Shown: positions 10,574 to 20,647 of the stretch, in pieces
How the letters are laid out: every line of letters begins with the position of its first letter
How positions within the stretch are numbered: position 1 is the first letter of the stretch
NCBI GenBank assembly: GCA_032164295.1
Contig: JAJHTX010000008.1
Span: forward strand, 248,001 to 312,000
Source: Inonotus obliquus
Lineage: Eukaryota > Basidiomycota > Agaricomycetes > Hymenochaetales > Hymenochaetaceae
DNA length: 64,000 nt
Direction: 5' to 3'
Position numbers and translations under genes: made by a program
Notes under the pieces: generated by a model
The model's database searches: none
The model's input: the letters and a program-made list of their open reading frames with translations, nothing else
Told to the model about the DNA's origin: nothing

Positions 10574-13500
10574 ATGATGTCGAACTTTCAGAACATCAAA
10601 GTCGACAACGTTCTCCCTTCTACACCATCGCAGGCAGATACTGACTCCTCCAGTTCAAAGACTCTGTGCCGTCATACACCGCCAGTTGATTCGCCTCGTC
10701 CACGCAAGCACCGTGCCAGACGACAGAGATCGTCCGATTCAGAAGAGGTTGAATTCCCTACTCGTGGTGATACACTCGATGTGGATCCCACCGTTGAAGA
10801 CGCAGAGCCGCTTGATGAAGCAGGTGTCACTCCGCCTGACTCTCCCCGGACTCCTCTTCGTCGCCAAAGTAGCTGGCACAGCTCCTTCAAGATGACACCC
10901 GTAAAGGACACTCCAATTTGCAGGAAGGAGAACGGGCAAAAGGGCGCCTTCCTTCCAAATAAAAGGAAGGACGTCAACAATCGGTGTGCGAGGGAAGCGC
11001 AGAGAGTACTGCTTGGACCCATGCCAGTGCAGGAGTTCCTTGACGAATTTCTGCCGAGTAAGAAGAAGCAACCAAGGATGCCTGATGCTAGAGGGGCTTT
11101 TAATAAGGTACCTCGAGATGCGAAGGAGGAACAGCAGATCTACGCTCCACTGGCACGTATTATTCTCATCTTCTGCCGCTGTGTATACTCACAGGAGTTT
11201 AGATCGAGGCCATCAATGATCACGATCGATGTCCGAGTGTGAAGTTCTTTGACTCATCCACAAGAGGGGAAAGGTCCGGTCGAGGGTCCCTGAAGCCAGA
11301 CATCACTGGATACACCATAGAAGACGCGAACTCCGACTCCTTTAAAAAGGATGTCAGAAACGGAAGGGTCCCCGCAAACCTGGGTCGATCGGAGCTCTTT
11401 TTCGAAGGCAAGACATCTCACGATCCTTTCTGTGATGAACACAAGCACGATGACAAGAAGAGTTTTCTGGCGTACATGAATCACGAGCCAAAGGATAGTG
11501 ATGCCGCGTCCATAGAGAGACAGGTTTTTGGTCAGAACGTGGCTTATGCTGCCGAGGCCTGTGCACGTCAGCATCGAGCATTCTATTTCTCTGTGCTGAT
11601 TATTGGTACGCGCGCTCGACTGTTTCGATGGGACCGTGCAGGAGTCGTGGTCACCGATTCGTTCGACTATCAACATAAACCGAAATTATTTTGCGAATTT
11701 CTCTGGCGTTTCCACCTTGCGAACCCAGTAGAGCGTGGTTTCGATCCCACTGTCACTATCGCTTCCCCAGAAGAAGAAGAACTCTTCAAGAAAGTTATCT
11801 CGGCAGAAGTCGCCGTTCAGAAGAATATCGATCCGAAGGATACTGAGAAACTCGCCATAGAACTGGGGCGCCATTACGAAGAGGGGAAAGTGACCAAAAT
11901 GATAGTGTTCCCCAAGAAAGGTTTCCCTCCGGAGGAATACCTTGTATCGGTGCCTGTGGCGTCTCCTACTTCCTTTGATGGGCGCTGTACTCGTGGGTAT
12001 TGGGCTGTGAAGCCGAGAACTTCAAAGACGGGCGATGCTGTCTTTGTTAAGGATACTTGGCGAGTCGATGTGATTGTCGAGGCACCGGAGGGACCGATTT
12101 ATGAGGAAATGGGCGGAAAGGTCGAAAACGTCCCCACTATTCTTACGTACGGAGATGTTCTAGTGGAAACGGTACGTGTCATATTGCACCGACAAAGAGA
12201 TGACCTTCATTCTTACTGGATAACTCTACAGAACGAAGATATGGATGCGGTAAACAATCGTGATGCACCTCAGAGCGCTCCGAACGAAGAAGTGACCAAC
12301 GAACAGTCTAAGACTGCAAATCTAACCCAAGTTACAAGAACAGATGAATTCGTAGACGCACCTTGGGTCTGCTCATGCCTGCGAACGATCATCCGCCCGA
12401 AAGATGATCTTAAGATCCGGATAGTCGGACATACACACAGCCGAATCGTTCTTGCAGAGGTCGGATACCCACTGTCTGATTTTACGGATTCTCTCGAACT
12501 ATTTGAAGCGACTAGAGATGTGCTCACCGGTAGCTTTCCCACACACTATTCTGTTGTTTCACGCTGACGTTTCTCATAGCTCTTGATACAGCATATGAGA
12601 ACTGCGGGCGAATCCATCGCGATGTCAGCATGAACAACATCATCCTCGTTAGAAAGGAGGGAGCCAATCGTAGAAGAGCTTACCTGATCGACTGGGAGTT
12701 TTCGGTGAAGTCAGACAAGGAAGGGAGGGCGCGGGATTACTATCGATCCGTAAGTGTGTTTCTATTCATCTCGGTGATTTGTCATTACTTAAGGTCTGGG
12801 ACAGGGAACCTGGGCCTACATGTCATATGCATGCTTGGAAGGAGACCGTGATTTTCGACATACTAGGACGGATGACTTGGAATCGCTGTTCTATGTTGTT
12901 ATGAGGGGCTGCCTCCTATGGCTGCCCCACAATACAAGAAATGACCTCGGCACATGGATGTTCTCTTTTTTCGACGACTATAAAACGTACGATGGGAGGG
13001 CCACCGGCGGCTGGGAAAAGCTCGTATATATGTCGTACCCTTCGAAGTTTACCTCCAATGCCTTCAAGTTCAACAACAAACATATTCAGAAGTGGTTCGC
13101 GGATATTTACTGCTGTCTGGAAACGAATTTCCCATCAAATAGGAGGCGCGGCTTTGAACTAACATTCACTGCGATAAATTTCCGACAGCATGTGGACGCC
13201 GTTTGTAATGGACTTGCTAGTGCGGGCACGAGGGTCGCAGACCGAACAGTGCGCGATGTTAGTGACTACTACACGGAAATAGCTTCGGATCGTAAAGCTA
13301 CGCACTCGCGCTTAGAAGGTTCAGGAGCAGTACTTTCAGGAGCGCGTGGAAGTAAACGGATGCGAGACACAGCTGCCGCCGAATCAGACAGTAAAGAGCC
13401 GACTCGGGGAGACAGGAAAAGCAATAAACGCACACGCTTCGAGGAGGGCTCTGGGGATCCTAGCATGCCCAATAACGGGTCCAATAAGGCTAATCGGCAG

Positions 13501-13596
13501 TCAAGTACGTCACGGACGAAGAAACTTAGTCACTCCTCAAGTAAGGGCTTGCTTTCGGGGGGCACAAGAAGGAGTGCACGTTTGGCGCACAAGTAG
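10574..13596 (+). CDS. FunK1-type fungal protein kinase (left copy), 935 aa
   Basis: Exons 10574..11152, 11203..12171, 12232..12529, 12580..12749 and 12805..13596 give one frame of 936 codons. Family signatures: YFSVLIIGTRARLFRWDRAG in the N-lobe region, catalytic loop HRDVSMNNI, the metal-binding segment YLIDWEFS (D-W-E in place of DFG, as common in FunK1), and GTWAYMS in the activation region. The N-terminal ~190 residues and the C-terminal ~130 residues are low-complexity with basic clusters. The first intron must begin with GC (CTG|gcacgt) to keep frame, since no GT donor works. FunK1 kinases are a large fungal-specific family (PF17667) of mostly unknown substrates. Confidence 0.9.
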
Positions 13597-13701
13597 AGCA
13601 CGTCGAGCTTAAGTAGGGCATGAAAGTTGATGTGGATCTGTGGACGGGTTTCCAAGGTTGTAGCGAAGGAGGTCCTGGTACGCTGCAAAGCCAAGTCTTC
13701 G

Positions 13702-14445
13702 GAGCAAGTCTCGGTATTGCTAATTCCTATCTTATACATTACGGGGTACGTGCTATCTCCAGCCTCTACAGAATGGGGATGAGCATGAACCATGAGCATC
13801 TTTCAACATGTTTACATTCGTCAATATCTATTCCGAGAGCCACACCACATCCGAATGACATGCGATTTGCTGCGATGGAGGCATGATGAAAATGTTGTTT
13901 CCCATATAGTATGACATACGGGCATCCTACAATAATATTGTAATACGTAGAAAATGTAGAATGGCGATCCGATTGTGTAAAAATGCTCACGCCAGTGATG
14001 ACAAACGTGAGAGATGTGCGTGGTGTGGAATTAGAATCTGGAAATAGATCACTCACCCCGTACTCGTATTCGAGCCTGCTCGGCAAACACCTGAGAAAGA
14101 TTCTGCGGAAGATCTCGACGGGGAGTCGGTCCACGGCAGTTCGGTTAAAGAAGGCCACTGGAGTGGTACCCGCACTTAAACTCTACATGCCAGATGAATC
14201 ATTGAGAACTGTCATGAAGAATTCTGCGATTGTCCAGCATGGCTTACCTAGGAAGGGCATGTTGAATATTTTGAAGCCTTGAAACGTTGGAGATGGACGA
14301 AATTGCCAAGCGAAGATGATGTCTTTCCATCGGTGCTGCTGTGAACGCAGCTTTGTGATGATGTACTCGGCGGCCCAATGTTCTTCGACTGTGTCGATAA
14401 TAGTAGTAGTAGTACTATGCAAAAACATATAAGGAAACGAAACAT
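13702..14445 (-). pseudogene. Tandem F-box fragments
   Basis: Read on the - strand, a central F-box-protein fragment (TVEEHWAAEYIITKL, then QQHRWKDIIFAWQF) lies at 14,183-14,428 and is followed by an F-box start (MAFFNRTAVDRLPVEIF) at 14,158 running into frame-broken sequence. The same two-piece order is found on the + strand at 46,280-46,640, so both descend from one rearranged ancestor. It lies immediately inside the inner breakpoint of the left arm. Confidence 0.75.
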
Positions 14446-15227
14446 CATTCGGCGTCTACGACGATGACTAGAGAGGCATCACGAAAATCTCAAAATAAAT
14501 CTATATGAATATACATTATATAATCATGTCCAAGCATCTTAGTCATCATATACAGGGTCCATCACTATTTTAACTGGATTATAAGTGAAGTACAAGTCGT
14601 ATATTTGATTGTAAGCATAGAATAACGATTTTCACTCGCTATGAGGAAAGACAATGGTAACAGTCTGCATATAGGTACTAAGAAAGCCATTTGTCTGATT
14701 TATAGTGTAAATATCATTGTAATTTTGTGTTTATAAAGTAACTAGAATAATAGTCGAAGCTATACAAGTCTAGAACAAATATTCTTGATCTCTTATTATC
14801 CAGGAAAAAGAATTTCAAGAGAACTAAAAGTTCTCTTGAGAATTGCTTGTCCCTTATTAGAGTTGTTGAGTGCGTATATTGAGAGGGTAAGTGCAAAATA
14901 CTCATTACAAACGATAGAAATGACTTCTTGAGTAAAAAAAATCATCTTGCGAAATAACAAGTATCACGACAGAGTTATTTTCTTCTCATGTTGACAAGTC
15001 AGATGTATGCGGTTATGTGTGACGTCATCACTTTATTCCATACTTATTCAAGTCCAATGCGTCGTCTCTTCCAACTGCCACCGCCATCTCGTGAATCCCA
15101 TTCTCTTTTATTATCCCTAGATGTCCACCATCGTATCATTGCTGAGGAGTGCGATTGGGATTTTATGTGTTGAGGAAGTTGTTTACTATAAAAGAGGGTT
15201 ACAGTCATCCCATGATCAGATGGTAGA
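14446..15227. other. AT-rich gene-less stretch
   Basis: No gene is supported. About 14,405-14,480 resembles 20,485-20,560 (shared gtactatgcaaaaaca and ctacgatgactagagagg), a dispersed-repeat remnant. The rest is AT-rich with nothing recognisable. Confidence 0.5.
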
Positions 15228-15422
15228 TCTTAACTTTTGCGCATGTCCTAGAGGACCCAACGGGAGTACGATGGCACAAATTTGTAAAGTTGTTTTTCCC
15301 ATTTATGCATTGTGGACTTGCACGGTTCTGATGCCTTCATGTAGCTATGACCCAAGGAAGGAGACGAGATATGTTGGCTACAAGAATCAGGGTGCGACAT
15401 GCTACATGAACTCATTGTTACA
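15228..15422 (+). pseudogene. Fragment of a USP7/Ubp15-like ubiquitin-specific protease
   Basis: Reads LEDPTGVRWHKFVN, intron 15289..15344 (GT-AG), then YDPRKETRYVGYKNQGATCY and MNSLLQ. This is the end of the MATH-domain linker and the catalytic Cys box of the USP7/Ubp15 family of deubiquitinases. Only ~45 residues remain. The retained, correctly phased intron shows it came from genomic DNA and is not a processed copy. It stops at LLQ and is fused directly to a fragment of the histidine kinase gene on the opposite strand. Confidence 0.85.
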
Positions 15423-16300
15423 GTTGGACCTATAACCAACCTTCACACCCCTTTCACATCAGGAACAACAGCTTGTCCACCGAGTCTACCTTCAGTAATG
15501 ACTTCGATCGACATGCAAATAACTTCGTTTGCAAGTGACGAAAGTTGGGCAACCATGCTGTTCACGGTTTCCTTTAGGTCTAACGTTTCACCCTGCACAT
15601 CTACATCGACAACCTTGGACGAGTTTCCGTGCACAATAGCCTTTGTGACTTTCAAAATTGAACGCACTTGGTTAGTGAGGTTGCTTGCCATTTTCTGCGC
15701 GACCCTGGTGAGTACCATTGTTGCGAATAGGTTTTTCAAATAGTACACTCATGTTCACATTGCGAGTCAAGTCTGCCCAAATGCCCTGAATGCCTTCAAC
15801 ACGAGCCTGTCCACCGAGGATACCTTGTGTACCGACTTCAAGCATAACACGTGTGACTTCGCTAGCGAATGTGCTAAGCTGGTCCACCATGGAATTGACC
15901 GTCTCCTTAAGAGTTACCATTCCACCCTCGACCTGAATTTATACCTTCTGGGTCAAGTCACCACGTGCGACAGCAGTAGTGACTGCCGCAACAGACTGCA
16001 CTTGATCCGTCAAGTTTGAGCACATTCGGTTCACGATATCAACGCCCAAGTAAAGATCGATAAAGAATGAAGCGAACATACGTTAACTGTAAGCCATTCC
16101 CATACTCCCTCTGCATCCGGAATGACTACTTGACCTCCCAACTGACCCTGAACTGGCTACTTCAAGTGTGAGCCTCATATCCTCAGTAGCTAACGCTCTC
16201 AGTCGACTAACTATTCCGTTTACAATATTCTTGAGATCCAGGATCTCTCCATGCTTGGAGAGGTCTTCAACGGCGACAGCTTCCACGACCTGAGCTTGGG
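15423..16300 (-). pseudogene. Partial duplicate of the histidine kinase HAMP region
   Basis: Colinear with about 27,256-28,150 of the complete histidine kinase gene and in the same orientation, including its short introns. Encodes decayed HAMP units such as [20 protein letters not shown] and [20 protein letters not shown]. Frame-breaking changes and substitutions at conserved sites (for example HGNS for HGNL) mark it as non-functional. It ends near 16,300 where similarity to the parent stops. Confidence 0.9.
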
Positions 16301-16385
16301 AAAGTCCAATATCTTATATCTTAGAGATGGTTATGAAAACAATGTGTCCGGGAAGGTCGAGTTACCCGTCCTGGCCAAAAACATC
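16299..16385 (+). repeat. Diverged direct repeat, first copy
   Basis: The block beginning gggaaagtccaat and ending aaaacatcggtg matches 16,732-16,815 (gggaaagtccaatgtc ... aaaatattggtg) at perhaps 75%. It frames the F-box fragment between the two copies. Confidence 0.55.
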
Positions 16386-16715
16386 GGTGCATCACCTCTC
16401 TTCGATCGTAGAGCCTCTGCGCATATCGCACGTTTGTAGGACAGTGCGTACTTTATCCCTCTCTTTTGGTGAGCTATGGTCGTATTTATACATGCATCCA
16501 CCTCGGAAAAGGAGAACGGATCCGACCAGGCCATATACATGGAGTCAAGAGGTCGAATGAGGCTGCACTCAATTTTCGAGCCAAATGTTATGGTAGTCCA
16601 TATGACGACAATTCAGGCGACGAACGTACCAGTGTTTATCCTGTGCTCGAGACACTTCTCCTTCAGGAAGTAGGTTTCGAAGAGGATGCTGACTGGTGGA
16701 TCGCTTTAATCGAAG
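16386..16715 (+). pseudogene. Short F-box protein fragment
   Basis: The + strand reads EPLRISHVCRTVRTLSLSFG then ELWSYLYMHPP, the standard post-F-box segment of this family, followed by a short leucine-rich piece (VYPVLETLLLQEV). The F-box itself is missing, and the frame is broken downstream. Debris only. Confidence 0.7.
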
Positions 16716-16731
16716 TGCCGAAGTTTCGAGG

Positions 16732-16815
16732 GAAAGTCCAATGTCACTTACTTCAGAGATGGATACGAAAGCAATGGGTCGAGTTATCTGCCTTGGACGA
16801 AAATATTGGTGATAA
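16732..16815 (+). repeat. Diverged direct repeat, second copy
   Basis: Partner of 16,299-16,385. Confidence 0.55.
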
Positions 16816-16931
16816 ATGTGCGAGATCACGTCCAGTACCGAAATACCGAGACGAGGGGTGTATGGTTTTAAGTGGGGGAGGGCTAATACGTGCCGGTACT
16901 TAACCAGTACGGTCACGGTACTTGTTGTCAA

Positions 16932-17210
16932 CGTGGGAAAAACTTCGGTACAGGTCGGTATGGGAGAGAACGTAGCAAAACAAGAGTCTAATACCGTGGG
17001 AAAAACCTCGGTACAGGTCGGTACAGAAAGAAAGGAGTTGGTACCGTGGGAAAAATGTCGGTACAGGTCGGTACTTGAACGAACGGGTTCGGTATGTGCA
17101 GAAACGTTGTAAAACAAAAGCTCAGTACAGAAATGAAAGGTGGATGTGCAGGATACAAAGGATAACAAAATGTCGGTACCGTGGGAAAAACATCGGTACA
17201 GGTCGGTACT
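16932..17210 (+). repeat. Minisatellite with CGTGGGAAAAAC..CGGTACAGGTCGGTA core
   Basis: Four copies of a ~30 bp core (accgtgggaaaaac, two variable bases, cggtacaggtcggtac) start near 16,932, 16,993, 17,043 and 17,178, with spacers of variable length between them. Each copy contains the short palindromic unit GGTAC(C). Confidence 0.85.
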
Positions 17211-17875
17211 GCAAGGAAACTGCTAGCACGGGGTGGTATAGCAAGAAACAGACTGGGGGAGGCTGGTGGCTGAGAGTGTTGACTGGACTGGGAAGGAAAC
17301 CTGAGCCCTCACATGGGAGGCTAACTCTGAAGGTTCACTTGAGACGGAACTGGGATGGGACTGGGATGAAGCTTGAGAGGAGACTGAGACGGAACTGAGA
17401 AGGGGGTGAGGAAACCCGAGCCCTCACGCTAGAGGCTAGCTCCTAAGATTACCTGAAGAGCTACTACGTACAGGAGGAGATATTTATACTACTGTACCGT
17501 AGTTAGCTCATAAATCCAAAAGGAGAAAGTAGAAAGGAAGATCAAAATAAAGAAAAGTCTGAAGAAAAATGTAACAAGGAAAGTGAACATTGCAGCGCCA
17601 TCAGGGGGACAACAAGAAAGGGTTAGGGAGGACAAGATACCAATGAAAACGTAGCATATAGTACCCCTAGATGAAAAGTCCTCAGGACAAGAGATCTGCG
17701 CCCCTGCTGATTGATACCAACACGTTTCTGGTGGTACCGGACCTGAAAACCTTAACAGATACTGACCCTGAGCTTCCCCAAAGAACTGGCATACATAGTC
17801 CAACCATCAGGAATGAATACCAGAGAGGGAGACGTCCGATCCATGTCATGAGAGCATGTCGAATTGTCAATTTGT

Positions 17876-17971
17876 CTCGGTACCGGGTTTCTCGGCACTC
17901 GGTACTCTCGGTATTCTCGGTACCGGGTTTCTTGGCGCTCGGTACCGGTACTCTCGGCACTCGGTATCTTG
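17876..17971 (+). repeat. CTCGGTACC-type tandem repeat
   Basis: Repeated variants of ctcggtaccgggtttctcgg and cactcggtactctcgg. It shares the GGTACC unit with the minisatellite at 16,932-17,210 about 700 bp away, which suggests the two are subterminal repeats of one element. Confidence 0.75.
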
Positions 17972-18761
17972 AGAAATGGGACTGACGGTTTCTCTAGGTG
18001 TGCTGGTGGATACTGGAAGGCGTAGATGGGACTGTACCGTAGCATGGGATAAGCATAGAATGGGATACCGGGCTCGATACCGAGCTCAGCTGCATGTAGT
18101 TCTCTTCAGCGAGTCTTGACGTGAAGCTAGGGAGCACATTTGGAACGGTGGGGTGGTAGGGTTCTTCTTGGCGAGGTATTGGTTGAGGGTATGTATCCTT
18201 GGTATGTCTATCAACCTATGCGTTCTGAAAAGAACATGGTATGTGCTGAGGAGTGCGTTGAAACGAAGCCTTCAATGTTGTTGTATAGTAGTCATGTATA
18301 AAGTACAAATCAATTTAGCAACATTTTTGCTATTTCATTGAGTGATAGTTTGGGAAAAGAATTATGGGTCATCGAGCTGGCTTGTATGTGCTTGTAGCAC
18401 TTATATACCGCCATAAGAATGACGAAAATCAACGATTATTTTAGTCACTTATAGGTCGGTGAGGTCCGCTATATTCACTTGTACATATCTGCATACATAT
18501 ATCAGGATTTCACGTATCTGAAAGATATACAAGGATTTTGTCCGCTTATTGTACCTTCTAGTTGCTTGTCAGATCGTGAGGTCCGCTACATTCACTTTCA
18601 TAAAATTTATTAAATTTACAAAATTTAGGGGTATATAAGTGGCATATATGTATCTTGACTTTTTCGTGATGGGGATATTCGGCAATTCCACAGTGTTATG
18701 TAAGCATACGCGGACGATCTCACAAAAAGCCAACTCTGCCACATTACTACCACCACACCCG

Positions 18762-19760
18762 ATGTCTCAACCTCGAAAGATGCCCTATATCGTCATTGAT
18801 GGCGAAAAACTCATCGCGCGGGGTAGACTGATCATCAAAGATGATGTGGACCATGATAATCTCTGGGAGGCTATCTATAAGCGGGAAGAATTCTTCTCTC
18901 AAGTCCCTTTTCCAAGTTGTATAAAGTGAGCTTGCTGCTTTTGATCTACGGTCCCTTGACTCATGATATTGGTTTTCCGTGCTCGTTTAATGCCATGAAG
19001 CCCAAGAATTTGCTAAGGCAGATGGAAAACCTCTTCGAACGCATAAGGGAGCTTGAGGCACAGGACAAGTTGCCAGAGTTCGGTGATGATGAATCAATTC
19101 AGGATGCACTTGGAGCATGCGAGTGGGATGCAAAGTTGGTACATGTGCTGGTCAGGGCACAGAGGCCAGCTGAGTGGTAAAGCAGAATCGGTATGACCGG
19201 TGTCGTCAAGCCGATGTACTCTTTTGGCTACGGCAGCAAAACGTTCAGTAACTGATGAAGATGTTTATGAACGGCGAAAGAAGGCCACTCTGTCGATTTC
19301 CTGATATTCGTCAACTGCGCCGATACAACGGCGATGTTCACGTGAACTTTCAGTTCAGGAGATTTGTCCTGACAAACAACCCTATCGTTGGCTTTACATC
19401 GCTGAGACAGATGACAAGCAACAAATTCTTGTCAATTTTACGCGTCAATGCTCGGTAGAGTTGCATCATACCTGCGCTACCGCCAATAGGCCCTGGGGCC
19501 TTCGCACCAATGGAGAGCACTGGATTATGGAACTGCGGCACCTTGTTAAGTCTTTCCATGCCGAGGGCTTCGTTTATGGAGACTTACATGATCCAAACTT
19601 CATCTGCGAGTTTACTTGGTCGATTTTGATTGGGCTAGACGGGCAGGTCAGGCTTTGTATCCTCATCCTCTTGATCTGGAAGACCAATCCAGAGCTCTTG
19701 AAGGACCGATTCTCCACTGATCCAAAAAAACACCGTAGATGATGATAATTGCGTCTTGCG
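18762..19760 (+). pseudogene. Decayed CR gene: ubiquitin-like header plus kinase-like domain
   Basis: Starts MSQPRKMPYIVIDGEKL and continues to LYKVSLLLLIYGPLTHDIG, matching the header style of CR/Crinkler-type proteins and nearly identical in pattern to the gene at 20,648. The region at about 19,340-19,640 carries kinase-like pieces in different frames: VNFTRQCS, FVYGDLHDPNF (catalytic-loop-like) and LVDFDWARRA (DFG-equivalent). Several frame breaks without splice explanations and the absence of an end make it a pseudogene. About 70 bp upstream of the ATG is also shared with 20,648, so the header was duplicated with its promoter. Confidence 0.7.
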
Positions 19761-20647
19761 TTTTACGCTTGACAAGGTCCGCAAGTCCGCTTCTGTAGGG
19801 TAACTGCCACCTCTTGCAATTCATCGTCAGGTGTCCATTGGACGGCGAAGGAACGGATTGTATGAATCAGAGTACTATAATGTCTATTGGTCGTCGTCTC
19901 CCAATTCATGTAGTCCTTACCAGCAGGACCAATAAGACAATGTTACTGCAGCTATTCTCGTATCTGCTCGATTTGCTTGAAGCACTGGCGGGGTAAGAGT
20001 CATAAGACTCATTTTCACGGTGATGATGTCCAGAGGTTCGGGGATAGCCTGCTGTACCATGTCGGGAAATAGTTTGTTCTCAACTTCTCATTTTGTGGTG
20101 AGCCAGACCAATCGAATTCCCTTGCAAGATGATGTGAGCCTGTGGGTGATTTATCACACTCTTCATGGCTATTTGGACCAGTGGATGGATGGACAAACTG
20201 GTGGTAGATTTGGATGCATCACTGATAATATTTGGTGCGACAAGTCGGACCGAAGATTTAGGTGCGTCGAAGGTGACGGAAGAAGCCGAACCATCCCTTC
20301 CCTGTTCTCTCACTGTCTCCTTACCATAGCCAAGGAATAAATTCTGTAGCAAACAATCGACAGACATGTAGCGCGCCTTCTACTCTACAATACAGCAAGT
20401 CCGGAATCAAAAGACGCAGAGGCTTTGCATTTGATTTGTAAATGGACGAGACGCAAGGAGAAAAGGAGACAAGTGAGGAAAGTACTATGCAAAAACAATA
20501 ACGCTTGGGTCAAGTAAAAGCAAATCTTTTGTGCGTCTACGATGACTAGAGAGGGGTTCGTAAATCCGCGGTATTATGTAAGCATAAGATCACTCACCAA
20601 AACAAATAGAAGTCAACTCTGCATTCCACCACTACCACCAATACCCC
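19761..20647. other. Gene-less stretch with dispersed repeat
   Basis: About 20,068-20,150 resembles 2,826-2,920; about 20,440-20,482 resembles 3,328-3,375 and 23,585-23,630; about 20,485-20,560 resembles 14,405-14,480. No gene is supported. Confidence 0.55.

Larger units (their letters stand above)
1..13701 (+). repeat. Left arm of a ~13 kb inverted duplication
   Basis: The segment is repeated in inverse orientation at 51,238-64,000; matching positions sum to 64,939 near the inner end and 65,012 further out. The inner breakpoint is sharp: both arms share ccaagtcttcg, then the left continues with F-box debris and the right with transposon-flanking sequence. From about 1,880 to 13,701 the arms differ by only scattered substitutions and small indels (for example 4 differences in a 442-codon stretch of the kinase). 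Outward of 1,880 they differ by many substitutions and 26-, 18-, 9- and 1-bp indels. Identity values are eye estimates. Confidence 0.95.
16716..18761. other. Repeat-rich stretch without genes
   Basis: No gene is supported. It contains the CGGTAC-rich tandem repeats listed separately and a pair of imperfect direct repeats around gagccctcac at about 17,295-17,330 and 17,415-17,450. Another pair, gtgaggtccgcta followed by attcact, lies at about 18,455-18,480 and 18,575-18,597. The composition suggests a decayed transposable element at about 16,860-18,070. Confidence 0.5.

Noticed and set aside
12172..12231. Intron 2 of FunK1 as coding sequence (it is 60 bp and open)
   Set aside because: It has clean gtacgt and ctacag ends. 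Retention is possible, but splicing is the simpler reading.
15000..18761. tRNA, rRNA, CRISPR array or origin of replication
   Set aside because: No cloverleaf, rRNA-like sequence or regularly spaced repeats with unique spacers were seen here or elsewhere; the CGGTAC arrays are irregular.
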